Below, one piece after another: positions 1-7,818 of a stretch of 64,000 nucleotides of DNA. Under the pieces are notes generated by a model that had not been told where the DNA came from, did no database searches, and saw only the letters and a program-made list of their open reading frames with translations. The translations under genes and the position numbers were made by a program. The stretch covers positions 186,001-250,000 of the forward strand of contig PLJM01000017.1 in assembly GCA_003139695.1 (NCBI GenBank), written 5' to 3'. This DNA is from Candidatus Dormiibacterota bacterium (GTDB lineage Bacteria; Chloroflexota; Dormibacteria; Dormibacterales; Dormibacteraceae). Each line of letters begins with the position of its first letter. The first letter of the stretch is position 1.

Positions 1-46
1 CATCCCAGCAAGGACCTGCGGTCTGCCTTCTACCAGCGTGGGCCGC

Positions 47-1015
47 CTAGATCCAGCCGCGCCGCCTGAAGTAATAGAGCTGTATCAGCACTGAGGCCAC
101 CATCGTGCCGACTCCAATGAAGAAGGCCATCGTCGGAGTCTCGAGCTGAGAGGTGAGAAACAGGTAGTTCATGCCGTAGAAACCGGTCAGGAACGAGATC
201 GGCAAGAAGATGCTCGCGATGACCGTGAGGGCCTTCATCGTGTTGTTCAAGCGGTTGGAGACCGTCGAGAGGTATACGTCCATAGCGCCGGTGAGCAGGT
301 CGCGAAGAGAGTCGACTGTGTCGTACTGACGGATCAGGTGGTCGTGGACGTCGCGCCAGTAGAGCGTCAGCTCGTCGCCATGGATGTCCATCGAATGGGT
401 GATCAGGCGCTGGAATAGGTCCCGCTGGGCGCCGATGAACTTGCGCAGCTCGATCACCTGGTGCTTGAGCTTGTAGATCTCGGCCAGTAGCTCCGGCGTT
501 GCCTTGTCCAGGATCTGGTCCTCGAGGCTGTCGATACGATCGTCCAGGGTTTCGAGCAGCGGGAAGAGCGAATCGACAAGCTGGTCGATCACCAGGTACT
601 GGAGAAAGCCGGGGTTGCCCTTGGTCAGCTCGGGGCTGAGCCTGATCCTGGCTGCCAGCTGGACCAGAAGCTCGGCGGGCTCATCGTGAACGGTGACCAG
701 GTAGTTCTTGGACACGAACATGTGGTGCTCGTGGAAAGTGACTTCCTGTCCCGCTGTGAGCATCGCGGTGAAGATCACGATGAACGTGTACCCGTGGTAC
801 TCCTCGAGCTTGGGTCGCTGGTTCTGGTGCTTGATGTCCTCGATGGTCAGGTGGTGGAAGCCGAAGACCTTTTCCAGCAGCTCGAGGTCGTTGGCGTCGG
901 GACCCTGGATGTCAAGCCAGAACCCGTCCTCTTGGCAAACCTTGAGTCGGGCAGCGATCGCCTTGTCGGTCGGCTCGTCGAGCGAGGCGCCCTTGGTCGT
1001 GATGAGCGTGCGCAC
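47..1015 (-). CDS. corA: CorA-family Mg2+/Co2+ channel
   Basis: This encodes a divalent-cation (Mg2+/Co2+) channel of the CorA family in the cytoplasmic membrane. The 322-residue protein has a large charged, helical cytoplasmic domain followed by two membrane helices near the C-terminus. The family signature YGMN follows the first helix, and the protein ends in a short basic tail (YFRRRGWI). The open frame continues upstream past position 1600, but that part runs antisense to the exchanger gene and looks like shadow coding. GTG at 1015 gives the usual CorA length; ATG at 1066 is the alternative. The gene is divergent from the Ca2+/H+ exchanger, forming a cation-transport pair. The family assignment is firm; the choice among Mg, Co and Ni as substrate is not. 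Confidence 0.93.
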   Translation of the reverse strand: MRTLITTKGASLDEPTDKAIAARLKVCQEDGFWLDIQGPDANDLELLEKVFGFHHLTIEDIKHQNQRPKLEEYHGYTFIVIFTAMLTAGQEVTFHEHHMFVSKNYLVTVHDEPAELLVQLAARIRLSPELTKGNPGFLQYLVIDQLVDSLFPLLETLDDRIDSLEDQILDKATPELLAEIYKLKHQVIELRKFIGAQRDLFQRLITHSMDIHGDELTLYWRDVHDHLIRQYDTVDSLRDLLTGAMDVYLSTVSNRLNNTMKALTVIASIFLPISFLTGFYGMNYLFLTSQLETPTMAFFIGVGTMVASVLIQLYYFRRRGWI

Positions 1016-1111
1016 GTGGGCCCTACTGTAGCGTTGACGCCATGAGCAGCCGCCTCGAGCCGCCATGCCCGCCCCACCGGTGAGCCGGTTTCGCACCTGG
1101 TGACCACCGTG

Positions 1112-2179
1112 ATGGCGCGGCTCTCGAAGCCGTCGATGGATTGGGTCCTGGTGTTCGTCCCAGTGTCGATAGTCGCCGAGCTGCTGGGTCACCCCGTCTT
1201 CGTCTTCATCACTGCGGGCCTCGCCATCGTCCCGCTCGCCGGCCTTATCGGGCGCTCGACCGAGCAGATCGCGAATCGGGTCGGCCCGCGCCTGGGGGGC
1301 CTTTTGAACGCCACTTTCGGAAACATCACCGAGCTGATCGTGAGCGTGCTGTTGATCAATGCCAACAACTTTTTCATCGTCAAGGCCTCTCTGATCGGAT
1401 CGATCCTTGGCAACCTGCTGCTGGTGCTGGGGATCTCCTTCATCGTCGGCGGCTTTCGCCACAAAGAGCAGCGTTTCAACCCACGCGCCGCCGGGGTTCA
1501 CTCGGCTTCGTTGCTGCTCGCCGTCGCGGGTCTCCTGATGCCCGCCCTTTTGGTGCTGACCACTCCGGATGTCGGCTTCGTCCAGAGAGAGGTCGTCAGC
1601 GGAATCGTGGCGATCGTGCTGATCGTGCTCTACGTCGCTGCGCTGGTCTTCACCGAGATCACGCATGCGCACCTCTTCGCCAGTGCAAATCCCGAGGAAC
1701 GGACTGCGTCGTGGTCGATGCGCACATCAGTGATCGTGCTCGTGGTCTCGGCGCTGCTCGTCGGCCTGGAGTCGGACTGGCTGGTCGGATCGCTGACGCC
1801 AGCAATCCAGGCGCTGAGCCTGCCCCCGATATTCGTCGGCCTCATCGTGATCCCGATCATCGGCAATGCGGCGGAGCACTCGTCGGCAGTTTTCTTCGCG
1901 ATCAAGAACCGGCTCGACGTCACGCTCGAGATCGCGGTCGGTTCATCGACCCAGGTGGCGATGTTCGTCGCCCCGATCCTGGTCTTCATCAGCCTGGCCC
2001 TCGGGCATCCTATGGACTTCGTCTTCACCGCGTTCGAGATCGCTGTGGTTTCGGTCGGCACGCTCATCGTCGCCCTGATCGCGCTCGAAGGGCGCAGCAA
2101 CTGGCTCTCCGGAATGCAGCTCGTCGGCGCATACATCGTCATCGCCGCAGCGGGCTTCTTCATCAAGTCAACGACGTAA
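1112..2179 (+). CDS. Calcium/proton exchanger (CAX family)
   Basis: This is an integral membrane Ca2+/H+ antiporter of about 355 residues with some eleven hydrophobic segments. The two inverted alpha-repeats are visible: GNITELIVSVLLI in the first half and GNAAEHSSAVFFAIKN in the second. Their acidic residues line the ion path in the family. I chose ATG 1112 (MARLSKPSMDWVL); an in-frame GTG lies at 1100 and neither has a good Shine-Dalgarno. The intergenic space shared with divergent corA is under 100 bases, so any promoters there must be close together. A structured repeat begins directly after the stop codon. Confidence 0.92.
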   Translation: MARLSKPSMDWVLVFVPVSIVAELLGHPVFVFITAGLAIVPLAGLIGRSTEQIANRVGPRLGGLLNATFGNITELIVSVLLINANNFFIVKASLIGSILGNLLLVLGISFIVGGFRHKEQRFNPRAAGVHSASLLLAVAGLLMPALLVLTTPDVGFVQREVVSGIVAIVLIVLYVAALVFTEITHAHLFASANPEERTASWSMRTSVIVLVVSALLVGLESDWLVGSLTPAIQALSLPPIFVGLIVIPIIGNAAEHSSAVFFAIKNRLDVTLEIAVGSSTQVAMFVAPILVFISLALGHPMDFVFTAFEIAVVSVGTLIVALIALEGRSNWLSGMQLVGAYIVIAAAGFFIKSTT

Positions 2180-2180
2180 T

Positions 2181-2351
2181 GAGAGGGAACCCGGATGGTT
2201 CCCCTCATCGGCGGGCGCTTCGCGCGCGCCTGCTCTCCCTCCGGTATATGGTTCGGACTTGTCTTAGACGATTGGCTCCCCGCCACAGATGGCGGGACTT
2301 AAAGACAAAGTCATGGGCGGGGGAACCCCGGCCAACCCTAGCCACGCTAGC
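2181..2351 (+). repeat. Dispersed structured intergenic repeat, copy 1
   Basis: This starts one base after the exchanger stop codon and ends about 30 bases short of the DksA-like gene's stop, so it fills a convergent intergenic region. It has a 5' hairpin (GGGAACC..GGTTCCC, 2184-2205), a GCGCTTCGCGC stem-loop followed by TGCTCTC, a CCGCCA/TGGCGG hairpin, and a 3' block containing ACAAAGTCATG, a GC-rich hairpin, CCAACCCT and GCTAGC. The same ordered blocks recur at 21689-21897 (opposite strand) and 58297-58459. Read on the minus strand, the 3' hairpin could terminate the convergent gene. The function is unknown. Confidence 0.8.
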
Positions 2352-2379
2352 GCCAGATTAATTGCGGCCGAGTCGGGTT

Positions 2380-2622
2380 TTACTGGCGCTCCTGGCGGGT
2401 CTGGCACGCCACGCAGCGAGTGGCCTCGGGCAGGAACTTCAGCCGCTCGGCTGAGATCTTCTGGCCGCAGTCCTCGCAAACGCCGTACTCGCCCGTGGCT
2501 TTTCGGCTCGTGGCGCGCTCGGCCTGCAGCCGATTCTCATCCAGCAGCCGTTGGACGCTCTCGGTCGTCGCCTTGTCGCTGAGAATCTGCGCGAAGTCGG
2601 ACTCCCCAAATCCCTTGCTCAT
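2380..2622 (-). CDS. TraR/DksA-type C4 zinc-finger protein
   Basis: This is an 80-residue protein with a C-terminal four-cysteine zinc finger (CEDCGQKI, then RCVACQ) characteristic of the DksA/TraR family, whose members bind the RNA polymerase secondary channel. The N-terminal half is a short charged helical stretch, shorter than the coiled coil of full DksA (about 150 residues), so this is a TraR-sized member. The stop lies just beyond repeat copy 1. The zinc finger is seen directly; an RNA-polymerase role is inferred from the family. Confidence 0.85.
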   Translation of the reverse strand: MSKGFGESDFAQILSDKATTESVQRLLDENRLQAERATSRKATGEYGVCEDCGQKISAERLKFLPEATRCVACQTRQERQ

Positions 2623-2666
2623 GAGCCCAGCCTAGACCTCCGGGCGCATGAAAGCCACCCCCATAA

Positions 2667-3089
2667 TCAGGTCCGGACGTTGGTGCTGGCGACCTCCCCT
2701 TCGTCGTCCCAGCCGTGCCAGCCCTGCGGCTCGATCCACGCGCTGACGCGCTTGGCCCGCCGGTTGGAGAACGCCTTGCCGGTGTACCGGAGACAGAGCC
2801 TGTCGATGTCGGCCAGGTCTGCATCCTCAGCGAATTTCACTACCGATCCATACAGGCTGACGTGCCGATACCAATCCTGTTTGCCAAGAGCGGTCAGGCT
2901 GGCCTTGGGGTTGTCACGCAACCACCGCAAGCGGCTGCGGCTTTCGTGCATATTGACGAGAATCAGGCCGTCCTCCCAGTCGTACCAGGTGGCGACGGAC
3001 ATCGGAAAACCGTCGGGACGTATGAAGGCGATGACGGCTGGGTTGGGCCGCTTGAGGAATTCCACAACGGGTGCCGGCAAGTCAATCAA
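2667..3089 (-). CDS. PPOX-class (split-barrel flavin/F420) oxidoreductase
   Basis: This is a small split-barrel protein of about 140 residues from the pyridoxamine-5'-phosphate-oxidase-like superfamily. The run NPAVIAF..DGFPMSVATWYDWEDG, then WYRHVSLYGSVV, then ADIDRLCLRYTGK with a C-terminal SAWIEPQGWHGW, resembles the F420-dependent PPOX subgroup of actinobacteria-like organisms. These enzymes reduce or bind F420H2 or flavin; the substrate is unknown. The start is uncertain: TTG at 3089 gives LIDLPAPVVEFL, where homologues usually begin, with a GAGAGGTG about 14 bases upstream. The frame stays open to 3155. Confidence 0.78.
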   Translation of the reverse strand: MIDLPAPVVEFLKRPNPAVIAFIRPDGFPMSVATWYDWEDGLILVNMHESRSRLRWLRDNPKASLTALGKQDWYRHVSLYGSVVKFAEDADLADIDRLCLRYTGKAFSNRRAKRVSAWIEPQGWHGWDDEGEVASTNVRT

Positions 3090-3258
3090 GAAGCAAATTC
3101 TGCACCTCTCCCTCCCAGCCTCGATGAGAACCCCCTGACCCAGCCATTCGGGCACAGTGGCTGCATGGTTCGGCCTTCGAGGGCGCGATTAGGGCCAATT
3201 TGGCCGCTTTTCCCGGGCCAGCGCCGTGGCGCGGAGGGGGGCGCGTCAACCGGCACGT

Positions 3259-4578
3259 ATGCGCTACGGTCCTTTCGTGACTGTCCAAGCCCATGGTCTA
3301 ACGCTCGACACAGTCCTGGACGAGCCCATCGATTGGCGCTACAAGTCTTTTCCGGCGGACCCTCCGACCAGGATCCGGGACGTGCGCTCCCGCGGCTGGA
3401 ACGTCCTCGGACGTGACTTCCTCCCTCCCGTGATGGTGTTGAAGGATTCGGCGCTGCGCCACAACAGCAAGCTCGTGGCCGCCTACTGCAAGCGACACGA
3501 CTTCCTCCTCGCACCCCACGGCAAGACCACGATGGCGCCGCAGCTCCTCAAGCTCCAGCTTGACGATGGCGCGTGGGCGGTGACGGCGGCCACGATGAGC
3601 CAGGTGCGCGTCTGGCGGGCGATGGGCGTGGAGCGCGTGATCCTTGCCAACGAGCTCGTCGAACCGGCCGCCATCCGCTGGGTGGCACGCGAGCTGGATG
3701 CCGATCCCCGCTTCGACTTCTACTGCCTCGTCGACTCGATCGCCGCCGTACGCCTCATGGATGCCGCCCTGAACGAAGCCAAGCTCGGCGGGCGCCTCCA
3801 GGTCCTCCTCGAGGTCGGCCCGCAGGGCGGCAGGACGGGATGCCGAACCCACGCTGAGGCGTTCGAAGTGGCGCGCGCGCTTGCGGGATCGCAACATCTT
3901 GCGTTGGCAGGCGTCGAAGCCTTCGAGGGAGTGATCGACGCACCCAACCTGACCGCCACACTCCATGCCGTCGACGACTTCCTCCAGGACATGCGCACGC
4001 TGGTCCAGGAGCTAGACGACGCCGACCTCTTCGGGCAAGCGCCGGCAGTGATGGTCACGGCTGGTGGCAGCGCCTTTCCGGACCGCGCCGTGGCGTGCCT
4101 TGGTGGCGAATGGAGCCTCAGCCGGCCGGTGCGCCTGGTGCTGCGAAGCGGGTGCTACCTGACCCACGACGCCGTTCACTACAAGCAGCTGTCGCCATTC
4201 GGCGGGCGCCTCCCCGAGACCGGCCGGCTCGTGGAAGCGCTCGAGGTTTGGGGAGCTGTTCTTTCAGTGCCCGAGCCTGGGCTCGCCATTCTGGGTTTTG
4301 GAAAGCGCGACGTGCCTCACGATCTGGAGCTTCCAGTGCCGCGCCTGGTCAAGACGCCGGGCCCGCAGCCGCCGATCCCCCTTCGGGCCGAGGCTTCCAT
4401 CACAAAGGTGATGGATCAGCACGCCTTCCTGAAAGTGAGCGCCGAGGCGAATCTGAAGGTGGGGGACCTCGTCGGGTGTGGCATCTCGCACCCCTGCACC
4501 GCCTTCGACAAGTGGCGGCTCATCCCTGTCGTCGACGATGGCTATGTGGTGATCGACGCCGTCCTCACATACTTCTAG
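3259..4578 (+). CDS. PLP-dependent D-serine dehydratase-like / alanine-racemase-fold enzyme
   Basis: This is a fold-type III PLP enzyme of about 440 residues in the DSD1/D-threonine-aldolase-like family, which acts on D-amino acids or beta-hydroxy amino acids. The predicted Schiff-base lysine is in APHGKTTM, near residue 90. The N-terminal TIM barrel is followed by a C-terminal beta domain with CGISHPCTAFDKW, matching the His/Cys metal site of the D-serine dehydratase group. I took ATG 3259; upstream in-frame codons down to 3226 lie in sequence without a recognisable ribosome site. The next gene begins at the base after the stop, so the two are probably cotranscribed. Substrate unknown. Confidence 0.8.
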   Translation: MRYGPFVTVQAHGLTLDTVLDEPIDWRYKSFPADPPTRIRDVRSRGWNVLGRDFLPPVMVLKDSALRHNSKLVAAYCKRHDFLLAPHGKTTMAPQLLKLQLDDGAWAVTAATMSQVRVWRAMGVERVILANELVEPAAIRWVARELDADPRFDFYCLVDSIAAVRLMDAALNEAKLGGRLQVLLEVGPQGGRTGCRTHAEAFEVARALAGSQHLALAGVEAFEGVIDAPNLTATLHAVDDFLQDMRTLVQELDDADLFGQAPAVMVTAGGSAFPDRAVACLGGEWSLSRPVRLVLRSGCYLTHDAVHYKQLSPFGGRLPETGRLVEALEVWGAVLSVPEPGLAILGFGKRDVPHDLELPVPRLVKTPGPQPPIPLRAEASITKVMDQHAFLKVSAEANLKVGDLVGCGISHPCTAFDKWRLIPVVDDGYVVIDAVLTYF

Positions 4579-5508
4579 GTGTTGAAGCTGCATGAGCTGC
4601 GGGGCGTGCTGCCCGCACTGGTGACACCGCTGACCCGGGATGGCGCAGTCGACGAGCCTGCGATCCAGCGCCTGGTCGAGCATATGCTGGCCGGCGGCGT
4701 CCACGGCCTGCTCGCGCTCGGCTCGACCGGTGAGGTCGCGTCGCTCGACCACGCCGCACGCCGCCAGGTGCTCGCCGCAGTCGTCAAGGCGGCCGCCGGC
4801 CGTGTGCCCGTGCTTTGCGGGATCGCGCAAAGCCGGTTTGCCGATGCGACGGCGGACGTGATCGCCGCCGCCGAGCTCGGCGCGGACGCCGTGTTGGTCG
4901 CTCCTCCTTATTACTATCCGATCGACCAGCCGACGGTCCTGAGCTTCTATCGGGCGCTCGCCACGAAGAGCCCTCTGCCGATCCTGGTCTACAACATTCC
5001 CCAAAACACAAAGGTTGTGGCCGATCCGGCGACTGTGGCTGCGCTCGCGCGCGAGGGCACGGTGGTGGGGATCAAGGATTCGAGCCGCGACTTCGAATAT
5101 TTCGAGTCCGTCTGCGTGGCGACGCGAGGGCTGCCGGACTTCCGAATCTTCACGGGCAGCGACACGATGCTGCTGGCCTCGCTGGCAATGGGTGGCGCAG
5201 GCACCATCTGCGGCGGCGCGAATATCGCCCCGGGTTGGGTGGTAAGGATCTTCGACGATTTCGAGCGTGGCGATTTGAAGGCGGCTCGAACGCACCAGGA
5301 CTCGCTGCTCGAGCTCGTGCTGGCGGTTCGCCCCGGAGTGTTTCCGTCGGCAATCAAGGCAGCGTTGCACCTCCAGGGTTTGTGCGAACCGTGGCTCGCC
5401 CCACCGGTCGCGCCTTTAGGCGAGGCCCCACTGAGCGTCCTTCGGCGGCAGCTGGATCACTGGGGATTGCTGGCGCGCACCGACGCGGCGCAACCCCGGC
5501 TCCGTTGA
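4579..5508 (+). CDS. Dihydrodipicolinate synthase-family aldolase/lyase
   Basis: This is a 309-residue TIM-barrel class I aldolase of the DapA/N-acetylneuraminate-lyase family. It shows the LGSTGEV pyruvate-carboxylate-binding loop, PPYYYP with the catalytic tyrosine region, and VGIKDSS with the Schiff-base lysine. Its setting, with a D-amino-acid lyase, DUF1326 and a FAD-dependent oxidase rather than lysine-pathway genes, argues for a catabolic keto-acid aldolase rather than true DapA. It starts with GTG directly after the preceding TAG and ends in a TTGA overlap with the next gene. Confidence 0.85.
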   Translation: MLKLHELRGVLPALVTPLTRDGAVDEPAIQRLVEHMLAGGVHGLLALGSTGEVASLDHAARRQVLAAVVKAAAGRVPVLCGIAQSRFADATADVIAAAELGADAVLVAPPYYYPIDQPTVLSFYRALATKSPLPILVYNIPQNTKVVADPATVAALAREGTVVGIKDSSRDFEYFESVCVATRGLPDFRIFTGSDTMLLASLAMGGAGTICGGANIAPGWVVRIFDDFERGDLKAARTHQDSLLELVLAVRPGVFPSAIKAALHLQGLCEPWLAPPVAPLGEAPLSVLRRQLDHWGLLARTDAAQPRLR

Positions 5509-6134
5509 CGCGCCCCACTCTCGCCAAGGGACGACCCTGGCGGGTTGCTGGGCCATACGTCGAGGCGTGCAATTGCGACGCGATCTGCCCCTGCCGCAGC
5601 GTTGGCGGTCGGGATGGAAAGCGGGCCACCTACCAGCTGTGCCAGTTCGCTATCGCATGGACGGTCAGAGACGGGCATTTTTCGAACGTCGATCTGTCAG
5701 ACCTGGGCGTGGTCATGGCTGGCTACTGGGATGAGGACGAGGCCGGCGCTCCTTGGCGCGTAGTTCTGTATGTCGACTCCAAGGCCAGCGACGAGCAGTC
5801 GGCCGCACTCGCTGATATCTTCCTCGGCCGGGCCGGCGGCACTCCGTCGAGCAACTACGCCGGCGCGATCCGCGACGTGCTCGCCATACGCCGCGCGCGG
5901 ATCGAGATCGATCACAAACGCGGCAGCCAGAAGATTCGCGTCGGTGACGCGATCGAGGTCCGGGCGCGCGCGCCCTTTCCTTCTGCCGAGACAGTGGCTT
6001 GCGGAGTTCCGGGACTGGACAGGCCGGGCGTGGAGCTGGTTCACGAGGTGATGAAGGTCACGGATCCGTTCCTTGACTTTGAATTTCACGGCCGGTGTGG
6101 ATTCGCGACCGACTTCGACTACTCGGGAAGCTGA
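5505..6134 (+). CDS. DUF1326 domain protein
   Basis: This 209-residue protein belongs to the DUF1326 family. A cysteine-rich N-terminus (EACNCDAICPC) suggests metal binding or redox chemistry, and the rest is a beta-rich domain with no catalytic motif I recognise. I chose TTG 5505 because it overlaps the upstream stop as TTGA and yields LTRPTLAKGRPWRVAGPYVEACNC, close to the expected start of the domain. Its place between a DapA-like enzyme and a FAD oxidase suggests a shared catabolic operon. No biochemical role is established for the family to my knowledge. Confidence 0.75.
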   Translation: MTRPTLAKGRPWRVAGPYVEACNCDAICPCRSVGGRDGKRATYQLCQFAIAWTVRDGHFSNVDLSDLGVVMAGYWDEDEAGAPWRVVLYVDSKASDEQSAALADIFLGRAGGTPSSNYAGAIRDVLAIRRARIEIDHKRGSQKIRVGDAIEVRARAPFPSAETVACGVPGLDRPGVELVHEVMKVTDPFLDFEFHGRCGFATDFDYSGS

Positions 6135-6144
6135 CAGCGAACTA

Positions 6145-7320
6145 ATGTCAGGCGTTATGGGGAAGGCCTCGGAGGTCGCCATCATCGGCGCGGGCATCCA
6201 TGGCGCGAGTGCGGCATTTCACCTCGCCTCGAGGGGCGTGAAGCCTGCCGTTTTTGAGCAAGTAGCCCCTGCAGGCGGACCGACAGGTCGCTCGTCCGCC
6301 ATCTGCAGGGCCTACTACACGAATCCCTATCTCGCGCGGGTCGCGTATGCAAGTCTCGAGATGTTCCGGTCCTTTGCCGACCTCACGGGTGGTAGGAATT
6401 GCGGCTATCACCAGACCGGCGCCGTCTACCTGCACCCCGACGCCGACGCGACAGCTCTGCACGAAGCGGCGAGCTACATGAACTCGATCGGGACTCGTAT
6501 CGAGATGCTCAGCCCCAAAGACCTGCGGCGAGAGTTCCCGTTGTTCAATGCCGACGACATCGGCGTTGCGGCCTGGGAACCTGGTGCCGGATACGCAGAC
6601 CCAGTGGCCACCACAGTCGGGCTGCTGTCGAGAGCATGCGAGCTTGGAGCGACGCAACGCCTGTACACGCGAGTCGCGGGACTCAAGGCGCGCGCGGGTG
6701 GCGGCGCACGGCTGTCCCTTGAAAGCGGCGAAACCACCGAGTGCGAGCGATTGCTCATCGCGGCCGGCCCGTGGACGAGGTCGCTCGTGGCGCAGCTCGG
6801 GGTCGAGCTTCCGCTGACTGTCGAGCGTCACTACGTGGCAACCATCCGCTGGCACGACGCACGCGAGATGAGATTTGCGCACGCCGACATCGTGGGCGGG
6901 TATTACTGCAAGCCTGAAGGCGAGGACCTCTACTGCATCGGTCCGCTGACTCCGGAACCTGAGGTCGATCCGGACGAACCGGTGCGCGGCCTCGACACAG
7001 AGGAATCGCACGCTCTTGCGCGTCTCGCCACCAAACGCATCCCCCGCTTGAAGGAGGCCGTGTCGACGGGGGGCTGGGCGAGCCTGTACGACGTGAGCCC
7101 GGACTGGATGCCGGTGATCGGGGAGATAGCGCCGGGCGTGTTCGTTGACGCGGGCACTAGCGGCCACGGCTTCAAGCTGGGCCCCGCCCTGGGCGCGGAC
7201 GTGGCCGCCCTGGTGATGGGCAAAGAGGTGGACGCGGGGATCCGCGACTTCACTCCGGACCGCTTCACCGCGGGCCACACGTTATCGGCCGGCTACGGGA
7301 GCGCAAAGATCCTCGGCTAG
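6145..7320 (+). CDS. FAD-dependent amino-acid oxidase/dehydrogenase (DAO family)
   Basis: This 391-residue flavoprotein has an N-terminal Rossmann dinucleotide fold (VAIIGAGIHGASAAFHLA) and a C-terminal FAD-contacting segment (DAGTSGHGFKLGPALG) typical of the sarcosine oxidase/D-amino-acid oxidase group. It probably oxidises an amine or amino acid, passing electrons to oxygen or an acceptor. It is the last gene of the run starting at 3259, and a 14-bp perfect hairpin follows 8 bases after its stop. ATG 6145 is used; ATG 6157 (MGKASEV) is equally possible. The substrate cannot be read from the sequence. Confidence 0.85.
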   Translation: MSGVMGKASEVAIIGAGIHGASAAFHLASRGVKPAVFEQVAPAGGPTGRSSAICRAYYTNPYLARVAYASLEMFRSFADLTGGRNCGYHQTGAVYLHPDADATALHEAASYMNSIGTRIEMLSPKDLRREFPLFNADDIGVAAWEPGAGYADPVATTVGLLSRACELGATQRLYTRVAGLKARAGGGARLSLESGETTECERLLIAAGPWTRSLVAQLGVELPLTVERHYVATIRWHDAREMRFAHADIVGGYYCKPEGEDLYCIGPLTPEPEVDPDEPVRGLDTEESHALARLATKRIPRLKEAVSTGGWASLYDVSPDWMPVIGEIAPGVFVDAGTSGHGFKLGPALGADVAALVMGKEVDAGIRDFTPDRFTAGHTLSAGYGSAKILG

Positions 7321-7328
7321 ACAGGCAC

Positions 7329-7360
7329 GCATACCTCCCCGCTTCCGCGGGGAGGTATGC
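7329..7360 (+). terminator. Hairpin terminator after the FAD oxidase
   Basis: This is a perfect 14-bp inverted repeat (GCATACCTCCCCGC and its complement) with a TTCC loop, starting 8 bases after the stop. No T-run follows, so it may act with Rho or as an mRNA-stabilising end. Its CCTCCCCG/CGGGGAGG core recurs at 41233. Confidence 0.65.
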
Positions 7361-7431
7361 ATCGGATTCAACGAGGGAGGCCATCAGGCTCCAGTCCTGT
7401 TAACCGCGTTCGACTAACCTCTCACGAGCGC

Positions 7432-7818
7432 ATGAAAGTCCGTGGCTTGCAGCATGTCTCGTCGCCGTTCCCTATCGGAGGCCAGGCAGCTTTGCGCGCC
7501 TTCTACGGCGAGAGCCTGGGATTGCGCGAGCTATCGACCCCTTCAGCGTTGAGTCACCTGGAGCTGGTTTGGTTCGCCGCCGGGGACGGCCTCGAGCTAC
7601 ATTTCTTTCGCGGTGAGACCGATCCCGCGGCGGCTCGACACTTCTGTCTCGATGTGGAGGACTTGCACGAGATTCGGCAGCGTCTGCACGACGCGGGCCA
7701 CAAGCCATACGACGACACTCCGATCCCCAACCGGCCGAGATTCTTCTGCCGCGACCCGGCCGGCAACCTGGTGGAGTTCACCCGTATCGAGGGGCCTTAT
7801 CCGGCACAGCCGCTTTAG
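7432..7818 (+). CDS. VOC/glyoxalase-fold protein
   Basis: This 128-residue protein is a single vicinal-oxygen-chelate module: KVRGLQHVSSPFP at the start, HLELVWFAAGDGLELHFF in the middle, and RPRFFCRDPAGNLVEF with the conserved terminal Glu. Such modules bind a divalent metal and act as lyases, dioxygenases or resistance proteins; the substrate is unknown. I chose ATG 7432 from the domain start. It overlaps the next gene by one base (TAGTG). Confidence 0.8.
   Translation: MKVRGLQHVSSPFPIGGQAALRAFYGESLGLRELSTPSALSHLELVWFAAGDGLELHFFRGETDPAAARHFCLDVEDLHEIRQRLHDAGHKPYDDTPIPNRPRFFCRDPAGNLVEFTRIEGPYPAQPL

Noticed and set aside
1016..1672. N-terminal extension of the CorA reading frame
   Set aside because: It runs antisense to the Ca2+/H+ exchanger and is rich in Asp, Gln, His and Arg with no CorA features; family length fits a start at 1015.
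2181..2351. Known riboswitch identity (SAM, cobalamin, TPP or glycine) for the dispersed repeat
   Set aside because: It lies downstream of stops between convergent genes and lacks the conserved cores; a riboswitch would be expected in 5' leaders.
4264..5370. Long minus-strand open frame opposite the PLP and DapA-like genes
   Set aside because: Composition (Arg, His, Gln, Asp-rich) is typical of the shadow of a high-GC gene; no domain is recognisable.
6148..7278. 376-codon minus-strand frame opposite the FAD oxidase
   Set aside because: Shadow of a clear DAO-family gene; no ribosome site or motif.
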